This document shows, piece after piece, positions 1 through 7,411 of a stretch of DNA of 64,000 nucleotides. Source of the stretch: CAXQUZ01 sp942491145 (lineage in GTDB: Bacteria; Myxococcota_A; UBA796; UBA2385); NCBI GenBank assembly GCA_942491145.1, contig CALOBC010000015.1:154848-218847 (forward strand). Direction: 5' to 3'. The first letter of the stretch is position 1. Every line of letters starts with the position of its first letter. Position numbers and translations under genes: made by a program. The notes beneath the pieces were generated by a model, which saw only the letters and a program-made list of their open reading frames with translations, ran no database searches and had not been told where the DNA came from.

Positions 1-537
1 CACGAAGAGCCCGCCCTGCGGCTGCGCACCTTGCCGCTGCGGCACAGCGCACCCTGCTACGGCTTCCGGGTGGAAGAGCCGGACGGTCGGCGAATGCTGC
101 CCGACAAGCTGCGTGAAGCGGGCATTCGCGGGCCGGCCGTGTCTCAGCTTCAAGCCGACGGTGAGCTGTGGTTGGACGGTCGGCGGATCGGCCTCGAAGA
201 CGTCAGCGAGGCCCGCCCTGGCCAGTCAGTCGCCATCGTCATGGATACCTCCCGGTGCCCCGAGGCCATCGAGCTGGCGCGCAATGTGGACCTGTTGGTG
301 ATCGAGAGCACCTACCTGGACAGCGAAGCCCACGAAGCCGAAGAGCGGGGCCACCTCACCGCCCGGCAGGCCGCCCAGATCGCCGTGGACGCCGGCGCTC
401 GGCGGGTGGTGCTCACCCACTTCTCCCAGCGGCACCCCGACACCCAGGCCTTTGTCGATGAGGCGGCCCAGGTGCATCCCGACGTGCACGCCGCCGAAGA
501 TGGCCAGTCCTTCGACCTTCCGGCTCGCCGGCGCTGA
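1..537 (+). CDS. rnz: Ribonuclease Z, C-terminal part (cut by window edge)
   Basis: The frame is open from the first base, so the 5' end lies outside the window. RNase Z is a metallo-beta-lactamase-fold endonuclease that removes 3' trailers from tRNA precursors. The visible C-terminal part shows the family landmarks RHSAPCYGFRVEE, a PDKLREAGI-type segment, VMDTS, IESTY, and GHLTARQAA followed by VVLTHFSQRH, which contains a metal-ligand His. The preserved spacing and the stop a few residues after the last motif fit a normal C-terminus. It is a chromosomal housekeeping gene and marks the left flank as host DNA. The family assignment is firm; the catalytic N-terminal half cannot be checked here. 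Confidence 0.93.
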   Translation, partial: HEEPALRLRTLPLRHSAPCYGFRVEEPDGRRMLPDKLREAGIRGPAVSQLQADGELWLDGRRIGLEDVSEARPGQSVAIVMDTSRCPEAIELARNVDLLVIESTYLDSEAHEAEERGHLTARQAAQIAVDAGARRVVLTHFSQRHPDTQAFVDEAAQVHPDVHAAEDGQSFDLPARRR

Positions 538-1317
538 CCCATTGGGTTGTTGGCGCGGGTTCAGCAGGGGCGGGTCGGAGGGTTGGGGGCCAGTCCGTCA
601 CGGGGCTGTCACGATCTCGCCACTTTAAATCATTGATATTGCTCCGTTCTTGAAAATATTCGAAAAAAGTTCTTCGCATCTCCGTTTCAGTGCCGTACAT
701 TATGGGTGTCCAGAGGGACAACGCAACCAGCCGCGCAGAAGCTCGAACAACAGCCCGCTTTGGGTGATTCGAACACTCTATCTCCGCAGGAGAACGTGCA
801 TTGGGCCACTGCGTTGCATTCTACGAACGTGCGACAAACGCAAGCGAGGGAGGTGTCGATGAATTCGACTGAAGATCCGCCTGAGAACGTTCAACGACCC
901 GTCGGGGTCCGCCTGTCCTGAACGAGTATTTCGTTCTGGGATCGGCAAAAGAGCGGGTTCTGGAGCTTGATTCAACGCCAACGAGGCTGGCGTGCTCCGA
1001 TTGTTCCCGTCCTGACAGGTCGCCTCATCGGGCCATTGACCAAATGGTGCCGAACCACGATGTCCAAGAGCAACCACCAACTCGGGGTCTGCATGATTGA
1101 TTCAGACGACAGTCCGCCGAAGCAGCTCATGCCGGTGCTCCACCGGTCCTGACGACGCCAGATCGGGGTATAGAGTTGCGCTGCACTCCATGAGTTGCAG
1201 GCACCGCCCACCGCCGCTCGTGCGGCACAGGCGCAGACGTCAGGCACGCTTGGGTTTCCTTCGCTTGGGATCCATTGCGGAAGGTTGAGTGCTGGAGCGA
1301 ACACATCATTGCAAACT
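538..1317. other. Gene-poor intergenic stretch
   Basis: No convincing protein gene is seen here. Base composition falls around 600-720 (AT-richer than the flanks), consistent with non-coding DNA. Two very short reading frames, 859-921 and 1093-1152, encode 20- and 19-residue peptides with a similar acidic-then-Pro-Pro opening (MNSTEDPP and MIDSDDSPP). The first has a good GGGAGG Shine-Dalgarno. They are described as a finding, not called as genes. Confidence 0.5.
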
Positions 1318-1354
1318 GACAAGGCAGGGAACACTCCCTGCCTTGTTCAATTTT
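1318..1354. terminator. Rho-independent terminator hairpin
   Basis: A perfect 11-bp stem (CAAGGCAGGGA at 1320-1330, its complement at 1335-1345) with an ACAC loop is followed by TTCAATTTT. It can stop transcription arriving from the left and insulates the sulfotransferase gene. Confidence 0.8.
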
Positions 1355-1488
1355 GGGGTGCTGTTCTTTGGGTTGGGGCGGCGGTCCGACACTTCTGGGG
1401 CACGGGGGTAGCGGTCCCGGCGCGGGGGTGGCATAGGGGGCATCGGCCGGTCCGGACCCCGTCGGATCGCTCGCCGTGGAGCCCGACG

Positions 1489-2346
1489 ATGACCGCCAGT
1501 CCCTACGCCGCGTTTGATGCCAAGTGGTCGCTGGCCCCGCTGCCCACGGCCAACCGGCCGGTGTTTTTGTTCGCCTCCGCCTGGCGGGCGGGCAGCACCC
1601 TCTTCCAGCGGCTGATCTGCTCCACGGACGAGATCGTCATCTGGGGAGAGCCCTACGGGAACGCGGGTCTGCTCAATGCCCTGGCGGCGTCCTCTCGGCC
1701 GCTGCTCGCGGAAGACTGGCTCGACCCGCGGCACTTTCCGGCCGGTCCGGAGGCCCTGCACGGCATGTCTGGGCGGTGGGTGGCCAACCTGTACCCGCGC
1801 CCCGAAGACCTCCGCGCCAGCTACCGCGCCCAGCTCGATCGATGGCTGCAAGCGCCGGCCCAGCGGGCGGGTGTGCCCCGGTTTGGCCTGAAGGAAGTGC
1901 GCTGCGATGTGGAGACGGCCCAGTTCCTCCACTGGATCTATCCCGACGCCCGCTTTGTCTTTCTGGTGCGCAACCCCTTTGATGCTTGGTCCTCCTTCAA
2001 GGGGGTCTCCTGGGTACACACCGCCCCGGACCGGGTGGTGACCACTGCCGCGGAGTTTGGTGCGCTGTGGCAACACAACACGTCGAGCTTTCTGCGGTGG
2101 ACCGACCGCGCGGGCTTGATGCTGCGCCACGAAGACATCGTCACCGGCAAGATTCCCCTGGTCGGCATCGGCGCCCACTGCGGGCTGAAGGCCATCTCCC
2201 CGGCCCCCCTCAAGCGCCGGCTGCGGGGCATCGACAAGCCGCCGGTACAGCCCACTCCCGAGGAGCTGGGCACGCTGACCGAGATCTGCGGAGAGCTGGC
2301 GAACATGCTGGGCTACGGCGGGCTGGATCGCACTCGCGCGCTGTAG
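1489..2346 (+). CDS. Sulfotransferase family protein
   Basis: A 285-residue protein of the PAPS-dependent sulfotransferase superfamily, which moves a sulfuryl group from 3'-phosphoadenylyl sulfate to an unknown acceptor. Near the N-terminus FASAWRAGSTLFQRLI matches the 5'-phosphosulfate-binding loop. Further on, FVFLVRNPFDAWSSFKG matches the 3'-phosphate-binding motif (arginine plus downstream serine). The length is normal for the compact bacterial forms. The ATG at 1489 was chosen because homology begins just after it; the open frame upstream is composition-driven. It converges with the DUF1615 gene, 16 bp away. No signal peptide or membrane segment is visible, so it is probably cytoplasmic. 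The acceptor cannot be inferred. Confidence 0.85.
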   Translation: MTASPYAAFDAKWSLAPLPTANRPVFLFASAWRAGSTLFQRLICSTDEIVIWGEPYGNAGLLNALAASSRPLLAEDWLDPRHFPAGPEALHGMSGRWVANLYPRPEDLRASYRAQLDRWLQAPAQRAGVPRFGLKEVRCDVETAQFLHWIYPDARFVFLVRNPFDAWSSFKGVSWVHTAPDRVVTTAAEFGALWQHNTSSFLRWTDRAGLMLRHEDIVTGKIPLVGIGAHCGLKAISPAPLKRRLRGIDKPPVQPTPEELGTLTEICGELANMLGYGGLDRTRAL

Positions 2347-2362
2347 CGGGTCCCGGTCCGGC

Positions 2363-3493
2363 TCAGCCGCCCTTGCCCCGCTTGAGGCAATCGTTGTACC
2401 GGCGCATCACGTTGTTGGCGAACCAGGCCGTGGTGCGCCCGCTCTTCATCTTGGGGCTGTCCAAGGCCACATCCGGCAAGCGCGCGCGAGGGGGCTTTCC
2501 CGGGTTGGCCTGTCGCCACGCCCGACGCAGGGCCTGGATGGTCTCGGTGTGGGCAAACTCGTCGTCCTTTTCGAGCCGGGCATCTCGGCGGGCCTGTCGC
2601 TCGCTGATGCCCACCGACGCGGCAAAGGCGATGAGCACCTTGAGGGTGTTGGAGTCCTTGGACGAGGGGCGGCCCTTCTTGTCGTAGATGAGCATGTCCC
2701 CGTCGAGGGCCAGCGCAGTGCCCATGAGATCGGTGAGCATGGCCTGCAGCGCGGCATTCCGGCTGGCATATGCGCCGGCATTGAAGTCGGCGAAGCGGAA
2801 CAGCGGCGAGTCGTAGTCGGCCGGGTAGTCCATCAGCCGCGCCGTGCCGTACTGCACCCCCCCGCGGCGGGTGTAGAGCAGATCGCGCACTTGGGCGGTG
2901 GTCAGTCCGGCGCTCTCGGGACGCTGGCTCGACCAGTCCACCTTCACCTGCATGGACCCCGCGGTGGTGATGGGGTTGTGGCGCTCGACCATGTTGGGGG
3001 CCAGCACGTCCATCGCCCGGGCGGCGGCGGGGTGGCGCTCTCGGTGGAAGTCCACGATCTCCCGGTAGAGCAGATCGGCTTCCCGCTCGGTCTTCAGGCC
3101 GGACAAGCGCGCTTCGAAGGTCTGACCCGTGCCCTCTGCGACATGGTCGAGCAGGGCCCGCCGCACGGGCGCTCCCACGGGGCCCAGCTTGCCGAAGAGC
3201 TCGTCCAGCTCACCACTCACGACCTTGCCCAGTCCGGGCACGGCGGGGTCTGCCGCATACCCGGACTCCTGCTCGATCACCGCGAGCACTTGGCACACGG
3301 TCGCGGGGCGCACCGGTCGGCCGATCCCCCGCAGCGCATCCCGCACATCGACGGCCCAGCCGCGCTTGTCGACGACATCGCTGCGGACATGGCGGGCCAC
3401 CCGGTCGATGCTGAGCCCCTTGTCCTTGGGGGCGTCGGACTTCTTGGCGCAGCCGATGGCCAGGATGGTGATGAACAGCCAACGTGGGGACAT
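2363..3493 (-). CDS. DUF1615 family lipoprotein
   Basis: A 376-residue protein starting MSPRWLFITILAIGCAKK, a short lipoprotein signal with an AIGC lipobox, so it is probably membrane-anchored. The body carries DUF1615 landmarks: VIEQESGYAADPAVPG, NPITTAGSMQVKV, YTRRGGVQYGTARLMDYPA, RFADFNAGAYASRNAALQ and LDGDMLIYD. The glutamate in IEQESG and the GSMQV segment recall lysozyme-like lytic transglycosylases. A role in the cell wall is therefore plausible, but the family is uncharacterised. The start at 3493 is preferred over upstream in-frame codons because it creates the signal peptide. It is a chromosomal gene, divergent from the DUF2330 gene. Confidence 0.82.
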   Translation of the reverse strand: MSPRWLFITILAIGCAKKSDAPKDKGLSIDRVARHVRSDVVDKRGWAVDVRDALRGIGRPVRPATVCQVLAVIEQESGYAADPAVPGLGKVVSGELDELFGKLGPVGAPVRRALLDHVAEGTGQTFEARLSGLKTEREADLLYREIVDFHRERHPAAARAMDVLAPNMVERHNPITTAGSMQVKVDWSSQRPESAGLTTAQVRDLLYTRRGGVQYGTARLMDYPADYDSPLFRFADFNAGAYASRNAALQAMLTDLMGTALALDGDMLIYDKKGRPSSKDSNTLKVLIAFAASVGISERQARRDARLEKDDEFAHTETIQALRRAWRQANPGKPPRARLPDVALDSPKMKSGRTTAWFANNVMRRYNDCLKRGKGG

Positions 3494-3675
3494 CGGACCT
3501 CCGCGGCGCTTGTAGCACGCTGGAGCGGTGGCCAGGGATGTGCGGGCAGAGTGGCGGGCATCAAGCAATACTGCACAGGTCCGCCCAGTTCTGCGGCATT
3601 CTATGTGCAGAACCGCAGCGCGTGTGCGGGGACGGGCCGCTACTCTGATGGCAACACACCTTCCGGGAGAGCCCC

Positions 3676-4932
3676 ATGGTTCCGTTGTTCATTGCCGGCT
3701 TGTTGGCCCTCACGCCCGACGCTGTGGCGTGTCCCACCATCGCGACGGGCACCCCCAATGGGCTGACCTACGACACGGCCAAGACGTCCATTGTGCACCA
3801 GAACGGCCGCACGACCTTCACGGTCAGCATCAACCCCAGCGGCCAGTCGCAGGAGTTCGCGCTGGTGATGCCGGTGCCCGCCCTGCTTCAGGAGAGCGAC
3901 ATCAAGGTGCTCGACAACGGCGTCTTTGAGAACTTGGAAGCCTACACTGGCTTGTTGACGATGTTTGATGCCGGCTGTGCGGTTCGCGGTGGCGGGGATG
4001 GGGGTGGTGACGGTGGTGATGGTGGCGACCCGGGCGGCACCGTGCATGTCGAAGCCGAGTACTTGGTGGGCGACTACCAGATCAGCATCTTGTCCGCCGA
4101 AGAGTCGGCCGGCCTGTTCACTTGGCTCAACACCAACGGCTACCACCTCGCGTCGGCGACTTTGCCGGTGCTGGAAGAGTACATCGCCCAGGGCATGTAC
4201 TTCATGGCGGCCAAGGTCAGCGAGAGTGCGACAGCGGCGGACGGGAGCTCCTTGCCTCCGCTCCAAGTAGCATACAACAGCGACACCATCGCCATCCCGA
4301 TTCGACTCGCGGCACTCAACGCAAGCACCCAGCAAGACATGCTGATCTACGCAATCACGGACGAGACCGAGGTGGGCGGCGTCGTGGGCATCTCCAACTA
4401 CGATGAGTTTGTGATCGAGGACAAGTGCATCTGGGGCGACCCATCGACCGAGGACTTCGGTGCCTTCTACGAAGATGAGTTTCACACGCTCTGGGCGGCG
4501 TCCGGCAAGGCCGCGTGGACTGTGGAGTGGGCCGGCGGGTCAGCCTCATGCGCCCCGTGCAGCGGCACCAGCTTCGACGCGGATGGGCTTGAGGCGCTGG
4601 GCTTCGAGGGGGACTATGACGACCACTTTCTCACACGCATCCACCTGCGCTACACCCCCGAGACGGCGGTGGAGGACCTGATGCTGTACGCCTCGGGCAT
4701 GAGCCAGCCCAAGGTCACCAGCTTCGCCGACGACAACTCATCCAACAGGGCCTGCATCTTGGCATGCGGGGAAGCGCCGGGGGATGGCGGCACGGACGAG
4801 GATGGCTCAGGGGACGATGTTGTGGACGATGATGGGTCGAAGGGCAGTGGGTGCACCAGTGCGGCGGTGCCGTGGAGTGTGGCGGGGCTGGCGATTCTTG
4901 CATTGGGTGCGGCTCGCCGTCGCGAAGGCTGA
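3676..4932 (+). CDS. DUF2330 secreted protein with MYXO-CTERM-like tail (paralogue 1)
   Basis: A 418-residue secreted protein. It has an N-terminal signal peptide ending near DAVAC, the DUF2330 core (NGLTYDTAKTSIVHQNGRTT, then FALVMPVPALLQE) and a Gly/Asp-rich linker near residue 105. A second Gly/Asp-rich stretch near the C-terminus leads to GSGC, a hydrophobic span and RRRE. This last arrangement resembles MYXO-CTERM sorting signals, implying cleavage and surface attachment. A GGGAGAG Shine-Dalgarno sits seven bases before ATG. The gene is the tandem paralogue of the one at 61464, the two having been adjacent before the element inserted. Biochemical function is unknown. Confidence 0.88.
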   Translation: MVPLFIAGLLALTPDAVACPTIATGTPNGLTYDTAKTSIVHQNGRTTFTVSINPSGQSQEFALVMPVPALLQESDIKVLDNGVFENLEAYTGLLTMFDAGCAVRGGGDGGGDGGDGGDPGGTVHVEAEYLVGDYQISILSAEESAGLFTWLNTNGYHLASATLPVLEEYIAQGMYFMAAKVSESATAADGSSLPPLQVAYNSDTIAIPIRLAALNASTQQDMLIYAITDETEVGGVVGISNYDEFVIEDKCIWGDPSTEDFGAFYEDEFHTLWAASGKAAWTVEWAGGSASCAPCSGTSFDADGLEALGFEGDYDDHFLTRIHLRYTPETAVEDLMLYASGMSQPKVTSFADDNSSNRACILACGEAPGDGGTDEDGSGDDVVDDDGSKGSGCTSAAVPWSVAGLAILALGAARRREG

Positions 4933-4959
4933 GTCGCCCGCTGGCGTCGGGGGATGGCA

Positions 4960-5072
4960 TCATGCAGAACTGCACACCGGCCCCCAACTCCGCGGGATGA
5001 AATGTGCGGCAGCGCAGGGCAGGTGCGGGTGGGCACCGCTATCTTGAGGGCTGAAGCATTCCCGGGAGAGCA
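4960..5072 (+). promoter_or_regulatory. Original promoter and RBS of the second DUF2330 gene, stranded at the left junction
   Basis: This stretch resembles the region just upstream of the first DUF2330 gene. Both read CCGCTA, then about 20 bases later TTCC(C)GGGAGAG and the start codon. It should be the native promoter and Shine-Dalgarno of the gene now at 61464, cut off from it by the 56-kb insertion. What remains downstream is a 13-codon stub (MIPLFMVGKQQTQ, stop). Confidence 0.65.
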
Positions 5073-5091
5073 CCATGATTCCATTGTTCAT
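5073..5091 (+). repeat. Left attachment-site repeat (attL core)
   Basis: CCATGATTCCATTGTTCAT is identical to 61462-61480. It contains the ATG and first five codons of the target DUF2330 gene. A diverged version is present at the start of paralogue 1 (3674-3692). Confidence 0.85.
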
Positions 5092-5137
5092 GGTCGGGAA
5101 ACAACAAACCCAGTAGGAGCGGGTGTTCTCGGGAAAT

Positions 5138-5203
5138 CGGTAGGGGCTGAAACCCCCTCGGTAGGACCGGATTCGAGCCCAATCCCTACCAAGACCCCTA
5201 CCG
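5138..5203 (+). promoter_or_regulatory. Candidate integrase arm-type sites, left end
   Basis: CGGTAGGGG (5138-5146), CGGTAGGA (5159-5166), CCCTACC (5184-5190) and CCCCTACCG (5195-5203) cluster just inside the left repeat. CCCCTACCG and CCCTACCAAG recur just inside the right end (61406-61429). This is as expected for arm sites of a tyrosine recombinase; binding is inferred. Confidence 0.5.
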
Positions 5204-5223
5204 TTCAGCCGGGTGTCGAGTGG

Positions 5224-5442
5224 GTGGTTCTGCCCGGCACGGGTGGCGCTGGACGGAGCAGCGGGACGGCGTTCGGGTCGCTGGACCTGGCGCTCAAGGG
5301 TGCGTCGGCGCTCTCTCGGGAGAGGCCGGAGGTGCGGCTGTGGACGGTCTACAAGGTCCGCAATGAGCGCTGGCAGAAGGTGGGGGCTCTGCGGCCGGTG
5401 AGCTTGTCGCGGGTGATTGCCCGGGTCGGGAGGGCACGATGA
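5224..5442 (+). CDS. Hypothetical protein (72 aa)
   Basis: The first probable gene of the left cluster, opening at a GTG at 5224. The frame has no ATG after the left repeat. The protein has a Gly/Ser-rich start, then SLDLALKGASALSRERPEVRLWTVYKV, and a basic C-terminus. Its stop overlaps the ATG of the next gene (ATGA at 5439), so it is translationally coupled to the rest. I do not recognise the family. The start is uncertain because no strong Shine-Dalgarno precedes it. Confidence 0.5.
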   Translation: MVLPGTGGAGRSSGTAFGSLDLALKGASALSRERPEVRLWTVYKVRNERWQKVGALRPVSLSRVIARVGRAR

Positions 5443-5765
5443 GCCTCCACCTGGTGCGAGCTCGCCAGCCCACAAGCCTAGTCGACATCGCGAAGCGCGA
5501 ACTCGGGATGGCTCGTCGAGACTGCGCCGCTGCTGAGGAATCCTTGAGTCGGCGGGCTGTCCGGATGCGCGAGACGGCCGCGAAGCTGGGCGCGGCGGCG
5601 GCTTGCTACTCGGAGGACAGCCACGCCCAGGCCGAGACTGCGGCCCAGTGCAGGTTGTTGGCGGGGCTGCTAGAGGAAGCGGCGCGGTCGGCGAAGACGG
5701 CCCGCGCGTGGGCGAAGGGGCCTCGGCCGTCGCTGCCGACGGTGCCCCGGGGGGATGGGCCATGA
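5439..5765 (+). CDS. Hypothetical alpha-helical protein (108 aa)
   Basis: An Ala/Arg/Glu-rich protein, predicted mostly helical (ARRDCAAAEESLSRRAVRM and the following 40 residues), with a Pro-rich tail. It overlaps the preceding and following genes by four bases (ATGA), which marks a tightly packed phage-like operon. No motif or family is recognised. The small size and position among DNA-modification genes suggest an accessory role, but nothing in the sequence shows one. Confidence 0.6.
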   Translation: MSLHLVRARQPTSLVDIAKRELGMARRDCAAAEESLSRRAVRMRETAAKLGAAAACYSEDSHAQAETAAQCRLLAGLLEEAARSAKTARAWAKGPRPSLPTVPRGDGP

Positions 5766-6052
5766 GCCGGGGCCGCAACCTCGGCGTCCTTGCCTGGCTC
5801 GCTGCGATGGCACCTGGCCCAGCGTTCACCCGCCTCTTTCGCGGGCGAGCCAGGAAATGGGTCGACGGCGCCGAGCTGGTGGGCTGTTCGCGGTGCGGCG
5901 CGAAGGCCGGCAAGCCCTGCGACCCCCGGACGCTTGGGGCTTGGCTGCACCACCGAGCTCGCGCCGATGCCTGGATGGCGCTGAGCCCGGGGGAGCAGGC
6001 TGCGCTTCGTCCGCGCCGCAGCCTCCGCCTTCGGTGGGGGCCCAGATGGTGA
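5762..6052 (+). CDS. Phage-type zinc-finger protein (96 aa)
   Basis: Residues 40-66 contain CSRCGAKAGKPCDP followed by HHRARADAW. This C-x2-C-x5-C arrangement with a downstream histidine resembles the small DNA-binding zinc-finger domain common in actinophage and other phage proteins (CxxCGAxxGxPC...H). A hydrophobic N-terminal segment precedes it. The ATG at 5762 overlaps the previous stop (ATGA). Probably a nucleic-acid-binding accessory protein; its target is unknown. Confidence 0.65.
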   Translation: MSRGRNLGVLAWLAAMAPGPAFTRLFRGRARKWVDGAELVGCSRCGAKAGKPCDPRTLGAWLHHRARADAWMALSPGEQAALRPRRSLRLRWGPRW

Positions 6053-6109
6053 GCCCTTGCGTTGCGCTTGCGTCACGCGCCCGTCGGATTCTGTGACGCG
6101 AGGCGAACG

Positions 6110-6892
6110 ATGAACGCACCCATCCACGTCGCCGGCGTTCGGCGCTGCGCGGTCTGCGAGGCCAGCCTCGAAGGTCGCCATCCTCGGACTCGGTTCTGCT
6201 CATCACGGTGCAGAAGCTGGGCCCACCGCAATCCCGACGGGCTGAGCGCGCTGGCCCTCTGCATGGGCTGTGGCGAGACCTTCCACCGTGCGACTCGACG
6301 GCAGCGCTGGTGCAGCGGGCGGTGTCGGAGCCGGGGCTGGCGAGGCACCGCATCCCGGTCCCGGGCGCTGGCCTCCCAGTGGAACCTCGAAGCACGCGAC
6401 TTCTGGCGGACGCCGCCGTGGCTGTTCGCCCGACTCGATGGCGAGTTCCACTTCGGGCTCGACGCCGCCACGGCCGGGCCCTCGGATGCGTTGTGCGAGC
6501 GCTTCCTGACGCCGGTCGATGACGCCCTCGCCTGCTCTTGGCGCGACCGCTGCGACCCCGAGCGTTTGGCCGTCTTCAACAACCCACCCTACTCCCGAAA
6601 AGGTGGGCGGGGAGAGGGCTTGTTGGCCTGGGCGCGTGCTGCGGTGCGGGCCCGAGACACGGGCCTCGTGGTGGTGATGCTGGTCCCGCCCTCGCCGGGC
6701 ACTCGGTACCACCGGCTGCTGCACCGCGAGGCTGTTGAGTTGCGGATGCCGGACCGGCGCCTCGCCTTTCTCCACCCCGACACCAGCAAACCCACGGCCG
6801 GCAATCGCGGGGACTCCATGGTGGCCATCCTTCGTCCCGGGCAGTCCGGGCCGGCGGTGACCACCTACTTCAGCCGACAGGATGCTCCATGA
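6110..6892 (+). CDS. Phage DNA N6-adenine methyltransferase (Dam-like) with N-terminal zinc fingers
   Basis: A 260-residue protein. Residues 8-80 hold two Cys4 treble-clef-like fingers (CAVCEAS...CSSRCR and CMGCGETF...CSGRCR). The rest matches the phage-type DNA N6-adenine methyltransferase family: FWRTPPWLFARLDGEF, then LDAATAGPSDALC, the catalytic NNPPYSRKG near residue 158, and VVMLVPPSPGTRYHR. It should methylate adenine in the element's own DNA, as protection from host restriction or as a mark. The ATG at 6110 follows GAGGCG; a TTG further upstream is less likely. Its last 25 codons recur at 8610-8684. It overlaps the next gene by four bases. Confidence 0.85.
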   Translation: MNAPIHVAGVRRCAVCEASLEGRHPRTRFCSSRCRSWAHRNPDGLSALALCMGCGETFHRATRRQRWCSGRCRSRGWRGTASRSRALASQWNLEARDFWRTPPWLFARLDGEFHFGLDAATAGPSDALCERFLTPVDDALACSWRDRCDPERLAVFNNPPYSRKGGRGEGLLAWARAAVRARDTGLVVVMLVPPSPGTRYHRLLHREAVELRMPDRRLAFLHPDTSKPTAGNRGDSMVAILRPGQSGPAVTTYFSRQDAP

Positions 6893-7404
6893 ACACCGAA
6901 ACCCCCTCGACCTCCCCACCCGCTGACGCCGACACCAGCCCGCCGTCCACCAACACCGGCCTGCCCTGGCCTTGGATTGCTGCCCACGAGTGGGTCGACA
7001 TCTGCCCAGATCCAGAGAAGATGGACGAACCCGACCAGGCGGTGGAAGGCTGGTTGCTCCGGACCACGACGATGGACGACGGGTGCCAGGTCGACCACGT
7101 CGTCGTCCACCGCACCAATGGCGGGCAGCCCGACCAGTACACCATCCTCGTCCGTCTGGACGGTGGGACGGAACTGCGAATCGGTGCCCAAGGGAAGCAC
7201 GAGGCGGCGGCGCTGCGGAGCGGGCTGTTGTCGCTTGCCATCCTCCTGGGCGACGTCATCATCGACCTCAACGAAGGGATCGAGGGCCTGGATTCCGGCG
7301 GGGTCTTGGAGGCTGACTCGGTGACTATCCAGAGCACAGGGCGCTTTGTGACCGACGGCGAGCCTCCCGCCCGCATGTGCGACTTCGACGACGAAGAAGA
7401 GTAG
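6889..7404 (+). CDS. Hypothetical acidic protein (171 aa)
   Basis: It begins four bases inside the methyltransferase gene (ATGA). A Pro/Thr/Ser-rich N-terminus (about 30 residues) is followed by a globular domain with DHVVVHRTNGGQPDQYTILVR, a hydrophobic strand-helix near LLSLAILLGDVII, and a strongly acidic C-terminus (DFDDEEE). I do not recognise it. With the next gene it lies between the methyltransferase and a 75-bp remnant of a second methyltransferase tail, so the two genes may have arrived together. Confidence 0.65.
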   Translation: MNTETPSTSPPADADTSPPSTNTGLPWPWIAAHEWVDICPDPEKMDEPDQAVEGWLLRTTTMDDGCQVDHVVVHRTNGGQPDQYTILVRLDGGTELRIGAQGKHEAAALRSGLLSLAILLGDVIIDLNEGIEGLDSGGVLEADSVTIQSTGRFVTDGEPPARMCDFDDEEE

Positions 7405-7411
7405 GACGGGC

